Assembly (NCBI GenBank): GCA_963573305.1 | Contig: OY754332.1 | Coordinates: 138,253,977 to 138,317,976 of the forward strand | Length of the DNA: 64,000 nucleotides | Reading direction: 5' to 3' | From: Pyrrhosoma nymphula | Lineage: Eukaryota > Arthropoda > Insecta > Odonata > Coenagrionidae | In this document: positions 21,661-32,923 of the stretch, one piece after another | Position numbering within the stretch: the stretch's first letter is position 1 | How the letters are laid out: every line of letters starts with the position of its first letter | Made by a program: the position numbers and the translations under genes | The notes under the pieces: generated by a model | Seen by the model: the letters and a program-made list of their open reading frames with translations, nothing else | What the model was told of the DNA's origin: nothing | The model's database searches: none

Positions 21661-24240
21661 TTGGCTTTCATGGAAAGACCATTATAGCACTGCTGCATCT
21701 CTATTGACTTCTCTGGGAAGAATTCATGTCACTTTTCCGGTAAAACATACGTTACTTAAGTTAGATATAGATTTTGGACTTAGCCAACATAAATAAAATA
21801 CATAAAAAATTAATACCATACATGGTTATCAAAGGGCAGAGCCTTGACACACATCTTCCAGGACGCTCACGAAGTACCTTCTGTCACTAAGCAGAACAGC
21901 AAAAAATGTTTTACCACCAAGTGTCCGAGAATTCATAGCAGTTTTCATGGCTACTTTCGGAGAAAAGGGAATATCTACTCCGGTGGTAGGAAATGTTTCT
22001 TGTTCATCAGTTCTCTATTAACCATGTACATAGGATAAATTGCCACTGGAAAAAAGGCAGGCTCGAATATCTTCATGGATATAGTATTTAGCTTTAGGCA
22101 CTCTGGTTTTGGCATCTCCTCTATCAAAGGTTTGGTGAAGTTTATGAGCCCTTCAAAAGAAAATAATCCTTAGGTTTGCGACTTTTAGTGGCTCCACGGT
22201 TACAGCGAACGCCATAAAAATTGTTCTTTGAGTACGTGAAATTTATCATCAACGGTATCTGCAATTCAAGCAAAAGCCTGTTATGTAAAGACGAAAGGAA
22301 TCCTCTCGAATCCCGAATGCTCTTTTAAAACCTTTTATTTTTTCAATTTAAGTTTCTTAAAAAAACTATGAGATCTTAAATACAAGTTATTGCACAAGAC
22401 TTCCGAAAACGAGCTAATTCTATAATCACCTGACCCAGCAGAATTTAAACGGGAAAAGATTAAACCAGCTCGCGGAGACGGAACACACTTAAACAGTCGC
22501 CTCAGGGAGAGAAATAATTCATCGATGTGTGCCTCTAAAACTATCTGCCCACCTCGATCTAGGACGGCAACCAGGTGGAGTTTATTATATGGCATTTCGC
22601 GAACACAAACGTATACTTTGGAATGAGTATAAAACATACACCATGAACTCACTTCACAGGCGTCTGCGTCTTAGCAAGTTTTCCGGAAAAAATGAAGAGG
22701 ACGAACTATTCAGTCGACTGACTACATCATTAGCGAGAAATGTCGAATCATAAAATATTAACTTTGGCCTGAAATTTCCCGTCACTGAAAAGATTATATT
22801 AATATGTGCTACTTTAATATACGAGAAAAACACATTTTGCCGGACTAAGCAACCCGCCAGCATGTTATTCTGAATAACCCCGGGATATCGCCACTACATT
22901 GCCATGAGTAACCGTAAAGATGCTGTATTTGTAACGATTCTTTGGTTCCTCGAATCTCGTTAAAAGATCCCTCCACAGCATTCGTAAACTTCATAAACTT
23001 TCCAACGGTGAGGAGCGCCGGTGCTAGTTAACACAGTGTCAAGTCTTGCAACTCACAATGGGCTCCAAAAGATACAGATAAGATAACGATTTCATGGTCA
23101 ATGCCAACAACTGGCGAGTCATAACAGGAAGCCAGACGCCAGATATGCAGCTGCTAAAAGACACTGCCAGGTTTCTCAGGCCCATGTACCTACTTATTTT
23201 CCATGCAAAATTCCCCTCGTACTTCACATACTTATGCCATTTTTCCATATTGCTTAGAAGTTTTAAAGCAAGATTTTACGATTTTATCCAGCGAAAAAAA
23301 AACATTAGTAACAAAGCGTTATATTAAAATCACAAGATTATGCGTCGCAGGAAAAGTGAATCAAATTGGAACAATTGAGATTGGAAAAATATTAGCTATT
23401 TAATCGTTACGGTGGATAAGAACGCGGTGGTGGTGGGTTACGAGAGAAGTGATGCGAGGGATTATTATGCGGGATAAAAGAGGAATGCTCGCGGAGAGTA
23501 AGCAGTCGAGTTTGGAGCGAGAAAATATTTAGTTTTCACAAATACGTGATTCAAGGAATCATAAGCGTAGGTAGGCGCAAAATCATATCCGAACCACAAC
23601 CTTAATGCTATGAATTGCAGCATTATATTCACGAGGGCTACAAAGGGAAGGAGGATGCGGAAGTGGGAAGTAGAAACTTTAACACGGGCAAAGAGGAAGG
23701 AATGTCAGAGGTTGACTGATTAAGTATTTAATGAGAAACAAGTGAATGGGGAAAAGTATACGAATAGTAGGAAAATCTGAAACAATGAATATCTATCTAG
23801 AGCAGCAGGAAATACACTGAAAATATGTAGTAAGTTATGCAAGAATTACCACGGATTACCGAAGAGGTAAGAAGACGGATGCCAGGGATAAAAATATGGA
23901 AGAACGTAAACATCGAGGTGGGAAACAGAATACGCAGAGAGAGAAGCTGAGGCGAGGAACCAAAAAAAGGCAAGGGACACATGGTGGAGGGAAAAGGTGG
24001 AGGATACGGAGGAAGGTGGACGCGCTACATTGGATTGGATTATAAGGATCGGATTTTCGAATTCGTAGGGAGAGCGCATCGACAATTTCTTACATTTTAT
24101 TTTCTTCATTAATGCTGCAATAACTAAACGTTTTCGATATCCAGTTCGTAGGGATTTGGTGATTAATTCGTGAGTTACCTCCATGATGATGCATAGTCAA
24201 CCAGCGTGCCAAGTTTTACGAATAGTTAATGAACGATTAA
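21661..24240. other. No recognised gene
   Basis: Part of this may be the lost 5' half of the adjacent PLE. Open frames at 22335-22652 (minus) and 22529-22753 (plus) overlap each other and show no known domain. A purine-rich stretch at 23600-24010 has lysine- and arginine-rich frames that could be an eroded retroelement, but no diagnostic motif was found. Confidence 0.35.
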
Positions 24241-24242
24241 GC

Positions 24243-24475
24243 ATGGCGGCCTCTTAACGAATGGCGCCAAGGGGACCACAGTTTTACGACCCATCCAACG
24301 GACGAGTTACCGCACATCAGTTGAGATTATTCTAGTACAGTACTCCGTCCAACGGAGGGGACGTAAGACTTGTCCTCTTAGCGCCTTTTGTTAAGAGTAA
24401 GATAATGCCGACCCCAAGTGTCTCTCCACCCTTACTTCTTTACTCAAACAATACTTCCCTTGCCAACCTACTCTC
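24243..24475. repeat. Inverted pair of SINE 3'-part fragments
   Basis: The minus-oriented fragment (24243-24330) and plus-oriented fragment (about 24355-24475) both resemble the SINE body at 55.53-55.65 kb. Shared words include CTTAGCGCCTTTTG-like and GACCCCTTAGCGCC-like blocks. The plus fragment continues into TCTCTCCACCCTTACTTC, matching TCTCTCCACTCTTCC of the other copy. Head-to-head SINE pairs like this can fold as long RNA hairpins if transcribed. Confidence 0.55.
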
Positions 24476-24774
24476 TCAAACTAGTTACCTAGAGTATATC
24501 TATCCTCAGCGGCGCAAACAAACTCAGCAGTCGTTCGCCTCCCTGAATAGCAAAGCATGCTTTGAGGCTTAGCGCCAAAGGTCATCACACAATTAATTAA
24601 AAAGAGCTACTTGCTGAGGAAAAGCATGTTTTTAAAATGTCTTATAAGCATGCCCACAGCACGCCATTGAACGTCACCACTTCATGCGTTTATTAAATAT
24701 AAATAGTGCGTTATATTATTCATATACAAGATGGTTGAAGGGTTGACTTTGTGGAATTTCGACATGATGCAGTA

Positions 24775-24962
24775 GTATTTTGTTTAAGTGCTTGGACGGC
24801 TAAGGTCATTTCGCAATTACTGTCTGCCACGCGCAGACAGGGACAACAGCACTCGGACGAATCGGAGGATCACCCCTCCAAACCCGAGCCGAGCCCAACG
24901 ATGCTCAACTTCGGTGACTGATCGGGAACCGGTGTTTCCATCGTGGCAGGCCGTTGCCCGAC
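24775..24962 (-). mobile_element. 5S-rRNA-derived SINE (SINE3-like)
   Basis: The minus strand from about 24962 reads as a diverged 5S rRNA: AACACCGGTTCCCGATCAG, TCACCGAAGTTGAGCATCGT, then GGTTTGGAGGGGTGATC and GAGTGCTGTTG. These correspond to the 5S body including its internal box A and box C promoter regions. A non-5S tail (GGCAGACAGTAATTGCGAAA and on to AAGCACTT) follows and recurs at 31168-31280. A 5S head plus an unrelated shared tail is the definition of a SINE3-type element; a plain 5S pseudogene would lack the shared tail. Pol III transcription from the internal promoter is inferred from the family. Confidence 0.8.
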
Positions 24963-25099
24963 ATGATACAATAATTATTATATTACAAAGTTATACAAAG
25001 AATATTACAAAGTTATAATTATTGCATCGCGCGTTATATTGTTATAAAACCTTAGCTTAGTTTAGTTTCATTCACACAATTTACGGTGAATCTCAGGAA

Positions 25100-25602
25100 C
25101 TACATCTACATATTACACCGCAAGCCGCCTCAATAGGCGTGTGGCGGGGGGTGTTAGTACACCAGCCGTTTACATGTAAAAAGGGAACTCTCTAATGAAA
25201 TTACGCCTAGCACTTATTGAAGTCCCTTATTGTTCGGGGGAAAAACGAATTCCAATACCTATCCGTTCGGCAAAATATCTCTCTTAATTTATCGTTTCTG
25301 TCGGACCTGGAAATATAGTGGGGTTCTAATAGGATGTTCTCCGTGTCGCTCTGAAAGATATCTATTCTCAATTGTTCAAGCAATCTAAGCCTAGCGCGCA
25401 GCCTCCGAGTCTCTAGCGGCTCCCAGCCTAATTCGTTTAACATCTGTGTAACGCTGTCTGTACGCCGGTAGCAGTTTTTGACGAATCGCGCAGCTTTCCT
25501 TTGTATTTTATTAAGTGCCCGGATTAAGTCTTTCTGCACCGGATCCAATATGCTCGCTGCATATTCTCGCTCGTGAATCTCAGGAACTAAAACCCTAGTC
25601 AA
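25100..25602 (-). pseudogene. CR1/Jockey-like LINE 3' end, copy A
   Basis: The minus strand encodes the C-terminal part of a LINE ORF2 after the RT: EYAASILDPVQKDLIRALNK, IQRKAARFVKNCY, SVTQMLNELGWEPLETRRLR and a SFFPRTIRDFNKC end, then a stop. A short 3' UTR holds a conserved hairpin (25119-25149) and the element ends in a GTAGAT microsatellite tail (25100-25110). It is 5'-truncated by ordinary incomplete reverse transcription. The frame is open for about 115 codons, so the copy is moderately young. The homologous copy B is at 54768-55325. Confidence 0.85.
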
Positions 25603-26041
25603 ATAACTTTCGCTCTATATAACCACTTGGCACAATTGCTGCTGGTCTCCTCGAATATTCAACCAACGAATACAGCCACGGCTGGGAACTCGGTTCGCAA
25701 TCGTCGCGCAGCCACGTGATCTTCACAAAGCGCCCTCTCCAACGGGGGGGGGGGGGGGGGGGGGGCAGCAAATGAGACACGCGACCCCTCTCTCCACGAA
25801 CTAATTAATGCCGCAGCACGCCCTCACGGCCTCTCTCGCGTGATTCCTGAATGAGAATCCCCGCACCACGCGCCTCAATCCCTTGCCTCGCGGAGAGAGA
25901 GCTCTGCCCCCCCCCCCCCCCCCCCCACAACGACCCTCGCCGAGCCGCAACTCCAAGACTGCAGCTCATCGATCACACCGAGTCGAAATGCAAGGGAGCC
26001 ATCAGCTCTCCTTCTGAGCGACAGGACCAGAGCGCAGCGAA
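25603..26041. repeat. GC-rich region with G22 and C20 homopolymer runs
   Basis: There are 22 consecutive G at 25744-25765 and 20 consecutive C at 25907-25926, 141 bases apart. The surrounding sequence is also GC- and CpG-rich. The two runs are complementary and could pair in single strands. Overlapping open frames with polyproline come from these runs and are not genes. Confidence 0.9.
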
Positions 26042-26461
26042 TCAAAGAGGGCAATGCGGATGATTTAAAAACCAAGCTACGCATCTGGGTTGAGAAGGGA
26101 GATAGGCCAATGTATGTTTCCCTTCACAACCAATGAGTTTCCAAGGATTTCCAGCTGGAGAACAATCAAATTCTTCATGGAAGTTGTATTGCGTTGCGGG
26201 ACAGGTTTCGGGCAAATTTAAACAGTAATCCTTTGTATTTATAGAAAGAGCGGTTAACACTGAGTATAAAAACAACGTAACAAAAGCTAAGAATGCAATC
26301 GACCTAGCCTTCCAAAGCAACCAATTAGAATTCTCCTTTCTTTCCATAAGTTGGCCAATTTTATCTATTTTTCCATAATATCCAACAATGGCTCCTATTC
26401 CACTCCATAATGTCGTGGAAATGTAGTCACTAGCGAGCGCCACAATGAGAAGCGACCACAT
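26042..26461 (-). CDS. Uncharacterised 139-codon open frame with hydrophobic segments
   Basis: This open frame is longer than most random ones in this AT-rich DNA. It has two hydrophobic stretches (residues about 2-30, and about 52-72 with IAFLAFVTLFLYSVLTALSI) and a cysteine-containing tail (residues about 82-130). I recognise no family. No clear splice sites, promoter or polyadenylation signal were found. It could be an exon of a membrane protein such as a chemoreceptor, or a chance frame; chance is more likely. Confidence 0.15.
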   Translation of the reverse strand: MWSLLIVALASDYISTTLWSGIGAIVGYYGKIDKIGQLMERKENSNWLLWKARSIAFLAFVTLFLYSVLTALSINTKDYCLNLPETCPATQYNFHEEFDCSPAGNPWKLIGCEGKHTLAYLPSQPRCVAWFLNHPHCPL

Positions 26462-28975
26462 ATTAAATAGCTAGACTTTATTTTTCCATTTCACTTATTC
26501 GCAGCCGGCGGCTTATGACTACCCGCCAAGGTAGCTCTTGGTCATCTTCAGGAATCACACTCATCCGTATTAGCTAAATTTAAGATATAAATAAAGAAAT
26601 TTTTGAAAGTCTCCTTCTGGTTTATCACCTCAAGGTGGGTTGCGAACGCTTTCCTTCCACCTCACATGCTCATGTTCAACTCTCTTTTAAGTTCAACGTG
26701 AAGCGCCCTGAACTGACTCCTGGAAACAAAAAATGCATTGTGGTCCATTTTCGAATTACATTGGATATGAAGGCGAAGATTTTGAAACAAAAAAGAAGTG
26801 CTGTGAAAATCTCTCCATTAGAAAAATGAAGAGAATTTTTATCATACCTATGACTTGGCAACGATATATGCTGTGGCTCACAGGGCTGCCTCGGCATGGA
26901 AAATGTTAATGACATGAAATGATGAAATTTTATCTATCGAGGTGAAATTTGATTTATCAAGCGGCCGAAATGCTTCAATGCAAGTAAAAGCAACAATACA
27001 TAAAGCAGGGCGAGATGGGACATAAATGTGATAGAAGTACCAGTCAAGTGATCAAATATCGGCTCAAGTAATGATTTCATGATTTGAGGACACACAGTGT
27101 GATGTCCTTCAAAACTTAATACGGGACTACTTTTTAGATATTGCTTAGTTACCGCCGTCATTAAATCCGAGAAAATCAAGGAAAAATTCCTAAATTATGT
27201 CAAAATTAGGAAGATTTCTTGGATTTTTCAATAAAGGAGCGATTTTATGGAGTTTTCCCGGCTTTCATGGATTTCAAGTTGGAGCAAGGAGCCCCTCTGA
27301 AGCAAGCAAATACCAGCATAAAAACAACAGCACGATAAACACGTGCTTCAGTGTGAAACGATTTTACTTTTTCAACTAGTGCTTCGTCGGCATGCGATAC
27401 CGAGAGCCTCGCCCTTTGCTAATCAGTGCCAAAAATTGATGCGGCTCCGGAGTCCAAGTAAACACCTTGAGTGCTGTAGCACTGAACGGTATTCTGGAAT
27501 TAATTCTAAAGAAGCCGTTCCAAATGGCTGTCCCATACAAAAAAAAATACGCGGAGAGGTAATTATAAGTGCGGGCAGCAGAGAGAATTCCCTTCGTTAC
27601 TAAACAAAATCTACCACAAGGGAAAGGAGAAACCAAAGTAAAGTTATTCATACTTCGAGTCACTTTTCAGATAATTTTCCACATAACACATGCTAGGGTT
27701 CAGGCTTCCCAATCAGAGGCATTCAGATATATAATTCCATTTTAATTATATTGCTAAGTTAAAGGATAATATATTACCATTTAAAACTATTTCAATGAAC
27801 TTCTATACAAATGCATAAATGTTAAGGGTTTAAATTAAATTTCACTAACGTTTGAGCATACAAACATCTCAGAATAATGACACTTAACCCTGTGAACGAG
27901 ATTACAGGACATTGAACATAACCATACATTCACTTACACAGAAGCTAGAGCGAAAAAAGACAACAATTTGGCGACGTGAGGGAGCAACTATATTTCTCTT
28001 CGGAGGATTTTCACACGCAATACCAATGTAGAGTTCTCTGGATGATGTATGACTGGGAATCGCATTAAAAAATGTAGCATGTAAGGGGAGGCCAAATTGA
28101 CCACCGAGTCTAAGTTTCACTTTAGCTAAAAAGGCATTTATTTTTACAGCAGTTTAAATTGTTTAACAAAATAATATCAGAGACTAGCGAAAAACAATAA
28201 AATGCCGAGCTGGCACTCGACTCTGATTGAGATAAAATGAGAAACGGCTCGATTATAGTTACGCAAACCACATTTTCTCAGATACACTGTTTCCGTGCGA
28301 CGAGAGAGGAGGAAAGAGACGCCAGCAGAAGTTTTCACACGGTTAAGGTCAATTAAAGCCTGTCACTAATTGATTGGGAATGTTCTCCAGGTAGAATTTT
28401 CATCGACTCTGAGGTGGAAAATTGAGTAAACCTTAGTGAGAACTCTGTCGACGCAATTGATAAACAGTACATCAATTTCTTCAGCACGTGAGCCCTTACA
28501 ATTCGAACTTGGGCACTCGCCTCACAATTGCCATGACAATATCGCGAGCATCGCCAAGTCCCTATAACTACATTCGTGCTACCTCTAAACACAAACTTTC
28601 TCACCCTTTTCTGAAGACAAAACGCAATTTCATGGTACAAAAAGTGCAGAGGTTTATTCGGGGATAGGCCCAATGCAAAGGAAATACTTTGATCATCCCT
28701 AGAAACGTTAAATGGGCAGAAATGAATTTTTCCACTGGTTAGTCACACCCAAAATACGCTAATATTATTTAAAGCCTAGTGGAGGAGGTAGTACTTTAGG
28801 TCTCGGATACATTTTTAATCAGGTCCGCAACTTTTGCTCACAACAGTTGCTACGAGAAGAATGCAGGGCTTTGAGGCAGAAATGGAGATGAGAGGAATCC
28901 CTTGATTGGCAAAGAGTAAAACTGGTACTTATGGAAAGGCCAGATGAGCGTATTAAAGAAAAAAAATTACTGGCG
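26462..28975. other. No recognised gene; weak repeat near 27.05-27.29 kb
   Basis: The segment around 27052-27290 shares scattered words with 61161-61385 (AGTAATGATTTCATG, GGAGTTTYCCCGG, TTTCAAGT-like). That suggests two old copies of one repeat. Otherwise nothing is recognised. Confidence 0.3.
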
Positions 28976-28977
28976 AC

Positions 28978-29048
28978 TTTGGGACTCGACCCCTAAGCTT
29001 TTACGTTTCTCGTTGAATGCTCCACCAAGTGAGACTCTATTGGCTAAA
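28978..29048 (-). repeat. Possible tRNA-derived SINE head
   Basis: The minus strand has an A-box-like TCACTTGGTGGAGC and, about 30 bases later, a B-box-like GGGGTCGAGTCCC. The arms do not form a complete tRNA cloverleaf, so I read it as a SINE head or tRNA relic rather than a tRNA gene. Confidence 0.35.
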
Positions 29049-29619
29049 TTTTGGCATCACCTGAGATCAGAGTGGGTCATTTTTTTTCTTTCTCAACCAG
29101 AAGAAAAAATCTCGCCATAGGAAAAAAATACTTTCCTAGCTCAAATTTCTTCCAAAATCACAGCCCTGGAAGTTACTGCAGTAACCACCACAGCAATTTG
29201 ATTGAATACGGGGACTTTTTCTTTCCCAAATTGTACATTTAATATTCTAAATGTCTAAAGGATGCTATACGTTGAAATTGCTTCTAAGAAAATTTTCATC
29301 CGACAAGTGATCACTGGACTGGGATATCGAACCACATTCATTCGGGTTTCCTTTTTTCAACGCATTCTTTGCTGTTTATCGCAGCGCATTAAGTATCAGC
29401 CATCGGTTGTTAATCACATACTTGCGGTGGCATGCGGGGTAATACGGAGATAACCATAAATGTGAGTAAGGTATGTTACATACACCTAAGCCTAAGGTCC
29501 GTGGTTCAATTATCCATCTGTGAAAATGATTTCCAAAAGTATTTTTCCCACACAATCTTAGCCACTTACCCCGGCAAATTAAATATCTAGTATAGAGTGA
29601 AATTGAATAAAAAAAGCTG
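29049..29619. other. No recognised gene
   Basis: AT-rich DNA without motifs. A B-box-like GTGGTTCAATTATCC lies at about 29500 on the plus strand without a convincing A box. Confidence 0.3.
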
Positions 29620-29624
29620 CTGAT

Positions 29625-30120
29625 GATGGTCCATTTCCTCCGTGTTTCCCTTCCCACTGGGTGCAAGGGGGGAGGGGTTGGTCGGTTGGTGCGCGCGTGC
29701 AAGGAAGGAACAGGGTCGCCGGAAAAGGAGTCCCTCGAAGGAATCCGCTGGGTTTTGCGGGAAATGCCACGCCCGCTTCGGAATTCCCGTGGGCTCACGC
29801 ACAATCCTTTGCCTCGTTCGCCCGAAAACCGTTCGATTGAACGATTGCGTCGCTCGAGGGAGGGAAGGGACGGTGAGGGGGGAAGGGGGGGGAGGAGGAG
29901 TGGGTCCCCCCCCCCCTTTCCTCCCTCCCCACCACCCACCCTCTCTCTCTCCGGGACCTCGTGCGTGCGAGAATCGAATCGGCTCTCTCTCCCATCTCCC
30001 TCCGGCCACCGACACCGAGCCTCGTGCACCACGCAAATCCTTGTGCTCGTTGACTTCCTTCCCCCCCTCTCTCTCTCCCAGCATCTCCATCACCGCGGCG
30101 ATAAAGTCTGTCAACAGCGG
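29625..30120. promoter_or_regulatory. CpG-rich, strand-asymmetric island
   Basis: This segment is GC- and CpG-rich in an otherwise AT-rich region, with a G-rich half (29860-29905) followed by a C-rich half (29907-29945) and CT repeats (29940-29950 and 30064-30080). Long open frames occur in five or six frames at once (for example 29376-30032 minus and 29623-30228 plus), as expected from stop-poor composition. It could be a promoter-proximal or 5' UTR region; no TATA or initiator element could be assigned. Confidence 0.3.
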
Positions 30121-31167
30121 GGTATGGACGCCATTTGTGTGGTTCTTAAATTCAAGTACAACAAGACGTCCATGCTTGCTTCGGTCTTCATTAAAATGTT
30201 TCTCTTTTTTGGCCACTTCATGATTTGATATTGTACTTGATTTTTTATGTTACTACCGGGACAATGACCTACTAGTAACAATATATCAATAATAATAAAT
30301 TGACTTCGCTTTAGAAGTCTGAGCAACGAGAAATAGGTTAGAAGGGCTAGATCGACTCTGAAAGATTAGGAAAACGGTGAGGAAGTGTGGGGGAAAATAG
30401 TATACCTAATCTCACATTAGATACAAACATTAAATAATTCACAGTGATGCCAGGTCTTAGTCTACACCACATAACGAACAAGACTTCAACTCATATATTC
30501 GAGCCGTTTCCCAGCAAAGAAAAATTAGAATTACCAATTCAGGCTCCTGTCCTATTAACATTTGCGTTTTTCCGCAATTCTACTCAACGCTCACGATTCT
30601 CCTCTCAATTTTTGCGGCCATATAAACCGCCACCTTACGATGGATTGGGTCCCATCAAATTAGCTATTAAACTACTCATACCACTTAAAAAATGAATGAT
30701 TCGAAGTTTAACGGTCGGATGGAATTAATAAAGAGCCCGAGAACCCAGTGTAAACCCGAGAGCTCTTCCCTCGTCGCTTTAATAGACACCGCTGGCCCAA
30801 CATCTCGCCTTGCATTTGCCCATCACATCTGCAACTGCCGTTTCCTTTTCTCATTATATATTCTCTAATATCCCTCAGCTTGACATTTCCCAAATATCAC
30901 ATGCCTTCATTTTTACGGTTGCGATCCCCTTCGGCGTTTTCCTCCCTGTAGCTCTCGACTCAGCTGATATGCGTGTATTTCGCGAGACGACGTCCTCGAA
31001 AGCAAGCCCCCTTCCACAGGAGGGTCTGATACCCAGCCAATAGTCTGACCAATGTTTCCTGGAATCATTCGCTGAGCTACCATGCAAGAAGTTTCATCAA
31101 GCGATTATAGAAGACCTAAGCAGGAAGACATTTATGACGAAAAACAACAGTTACATTCGAGTAGTAT
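30121..31167. other. No recognised gene
   Basis: Short open frames occur on both strands, but none carries a motif I recognise. Confidence 0.35.
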
Positions 31168-31280
31168 AAGTACTTAGTTTAACGTGCTTCGATGGCTCAA
31201 GTCACGTCGCACTTACTCTCTGCCACTTTCAGGGTGAGGAAACAGCCCTCGGACGAAATCGAGCAATGCTTGTTGTCTTC
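31168..31280 (-). mobile_element. 5S-derived SINE, 5'-truncated copy
   Basis: The minus strand matches the 3' half of the SINE at 24775-24962: TTCGTCCGAG...GCTGTT, then GGCAGAGAGTAAGTGCGA and GCCATCGAAGCACG. The 5S-like head with the internal promoter is missing beyond about 31280. Divergence from the first copy is substantial. Confidence 0.6.
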
Positions 31281-32078
31281 GAAAAAATATGCGAACACCA
31301 ATGAACAATATCTGAAGACATTCTAGCGAAGCGAAGCGTTTAACGGATAAGGTACATGGAACGTAATAAAAACATATTGGAAGACAATATAAGCTTTGGA
31401 AACCTGGTAGAGGACAACTCAGGAACGAAGAAGTACACAAAAGAATAGATATATATGGGAAAAAGAAAAGTTCCTCAGGATTGGCTGCGCTACGAGACAA
31501 AAAGAACTCCGAAGGAGCTCGACGGAAAGGAAATCCCCTCGAGGAATGCCGACATAAGTCAGTTAAACGCGAAATGAAACAGAAGAGTTATCATCAGGGC
31601 ATTAAGTAGATAACATGGGACAGGAATGAGTAGAGGGCTGCAGTCACCCAAACACATGATTCAATGACTTAAGATGATTCCTCTATTTGTCCTGACCTAA
31701 GTTGGCATGGGAACAAAAGATGGAGGGGTCGTGCAGCCTTCCTCTAAGTGCCTTCAACAAGACACTATTACGAAAATGGCCAACTGATTTCGGACACGCG
31801 CCTGCTATCCGGCCGCCATCACGAGGGAGAAGACCCCGCGACGACAATCTTTTGGCTGGCTTCTACATTTCGATCCACTAGACAAACGTGTGTCTCTCCC
31901 AGGGGCAAGAATCATTACTCCCGCCAGGACAACTGTAAGGGCCCGAGGAACACCCAAGCATCTTCCACGATGTCAGGTTTTCACGCCGAGAAAGAATACT
32001 ACTTTAAGGAGCGCTTTTAGCCTCATAAATTACACAAGTATTCCATTAAAAAATAAATGACGAAATTATACTTAAAAC
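31281..32078. other. No recognised gene
   Basis: The open frame at 31748-32020 has no recognisable domain. Nothing else is supported. Confidence 0.35.
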
Positions 32079-32250
32079 CAGGGTTGGGTAGTAGCGCGCT
32101 AATATAGCAGCTACTTTTTCTAGTGGCTGTAGCGCATTGCATTTTTTTATAGATTAGCTGTAGGAGTGAGAAGCAGCTATACAAATTTCCGTAGCTGTTT
32201 TTAACAGCTACTTTCCCTAATCACTCGGTTTACCGCGGGATCGAATATTG
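32079..32250. mobile_element. Possible hAT-type element end
   Basis: CAGGGTTGGGTAGTAGCGCG at 32079 resembles the terminal sequence of many non-autonomous hAT elements, and the following 140 bp repeat GTAGC/GCTAC words that can fold back. A matching right end and 8-bp TSD were not found, so this may be a solo or decayed end. Confidence 0.4.
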
Positions 32251-32304
32251 ACACAGCTTTAGTGTTGCCGAGTGAAAGTGTATTCGTCCTATCCTCAAAA
32301 GCAT

Positions 32305-32465
32305 CTAGGTAAAAGGGAAAATTTGTACAGTCCACTTTTTATTTAATTTTGTCGATCTAGGTTTCGACAGTCATTATCAAGGCCTTGATAATGACCGTGT
32401 AAGTCGAAACCTTGGTCGGAAAATTAAATAAAAAGTGTACTGTACAAATTTTCCCTTTTACCTAG
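32305..32465. repeat. 160-bp palindrome of PLE-like tails
   Basis: The sequence from CTAGGTAAAAGGG to CCCTTTTACCTAG is a near-perfect inverted repeat with a short centre at about 32380-32390. Each arm carries TTGATAATGAC, GTCGAAACC and GGTC or GATC, then AATAAAAAGTG and an AT-rich end. That is the same order as the tail of the PLE at 20.1 kb. I infer two PLE tails fused head to head. The hammerhead core is degenerate (TTGATAA). Confidence 0.7.
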
Positions 32466-32804
32466 CAACGGAGCACCACAAAGTGACGCCTGAGAAAATT
32501 AAGTCTACTCCATAGTAGCATTTCCCCATAATGTCGCGTTAAAATTCTCTTGCATTACTGCCCCCCTTAACATCTTCCTTTTTTTCTAAGAGGTTTAACT
32601 GCCTTCGAAGAGTCCTGCGTCCCTCGAAAAAACCTTTCTTCATCGCATTCTCCTGTTTCTTAACACTTGTTCCCCCACCTAAATTTTCTGTTTTCCCCGA
32701 GGGGCACAAATAACAGAGGTCTTCCCTGGGGATGAAGAAAGGAATTGTTAACCTCATGATGCGCGCCTTCACTTTTCGCGGAAACCAAATCTCACAGGGG
32801 ATTT

Positions 32805-32923
32805 CAGATAACAAGTGAATGCTCATACCTGTGTTTGTTCGCTTACGAGGCAAGTCATACGAGTAGCTCAGATAACGAGTGAATGCTCATGCCTGTACTT
32901 TCGCTTACGAGGCAAGTCATACG
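32805..32923. repeat. Tandem duplication, about 64-bp period
   Basis: CAGATAAC-AGTGAATGCTCA through CGAGGCAAGTCATACG at 32805-32861 recurs at 32869-32923 with a small deletion. No function is evident. Confidence 0.85.

Noticed and set aside
23600..24010. Lys/Arg-rich frames resembling a retroelement gag or linker
   Set aside because: The signal is explained by purine-rich composition; no RT or endonuclease motif nearby.
29376..30228. Several long overlapping open frames of about 190-220 codons on both strands
   Set aside because: They occur in most frames at once across a stop-poor CpG-rich low-complexity island and have no recognisable domain.
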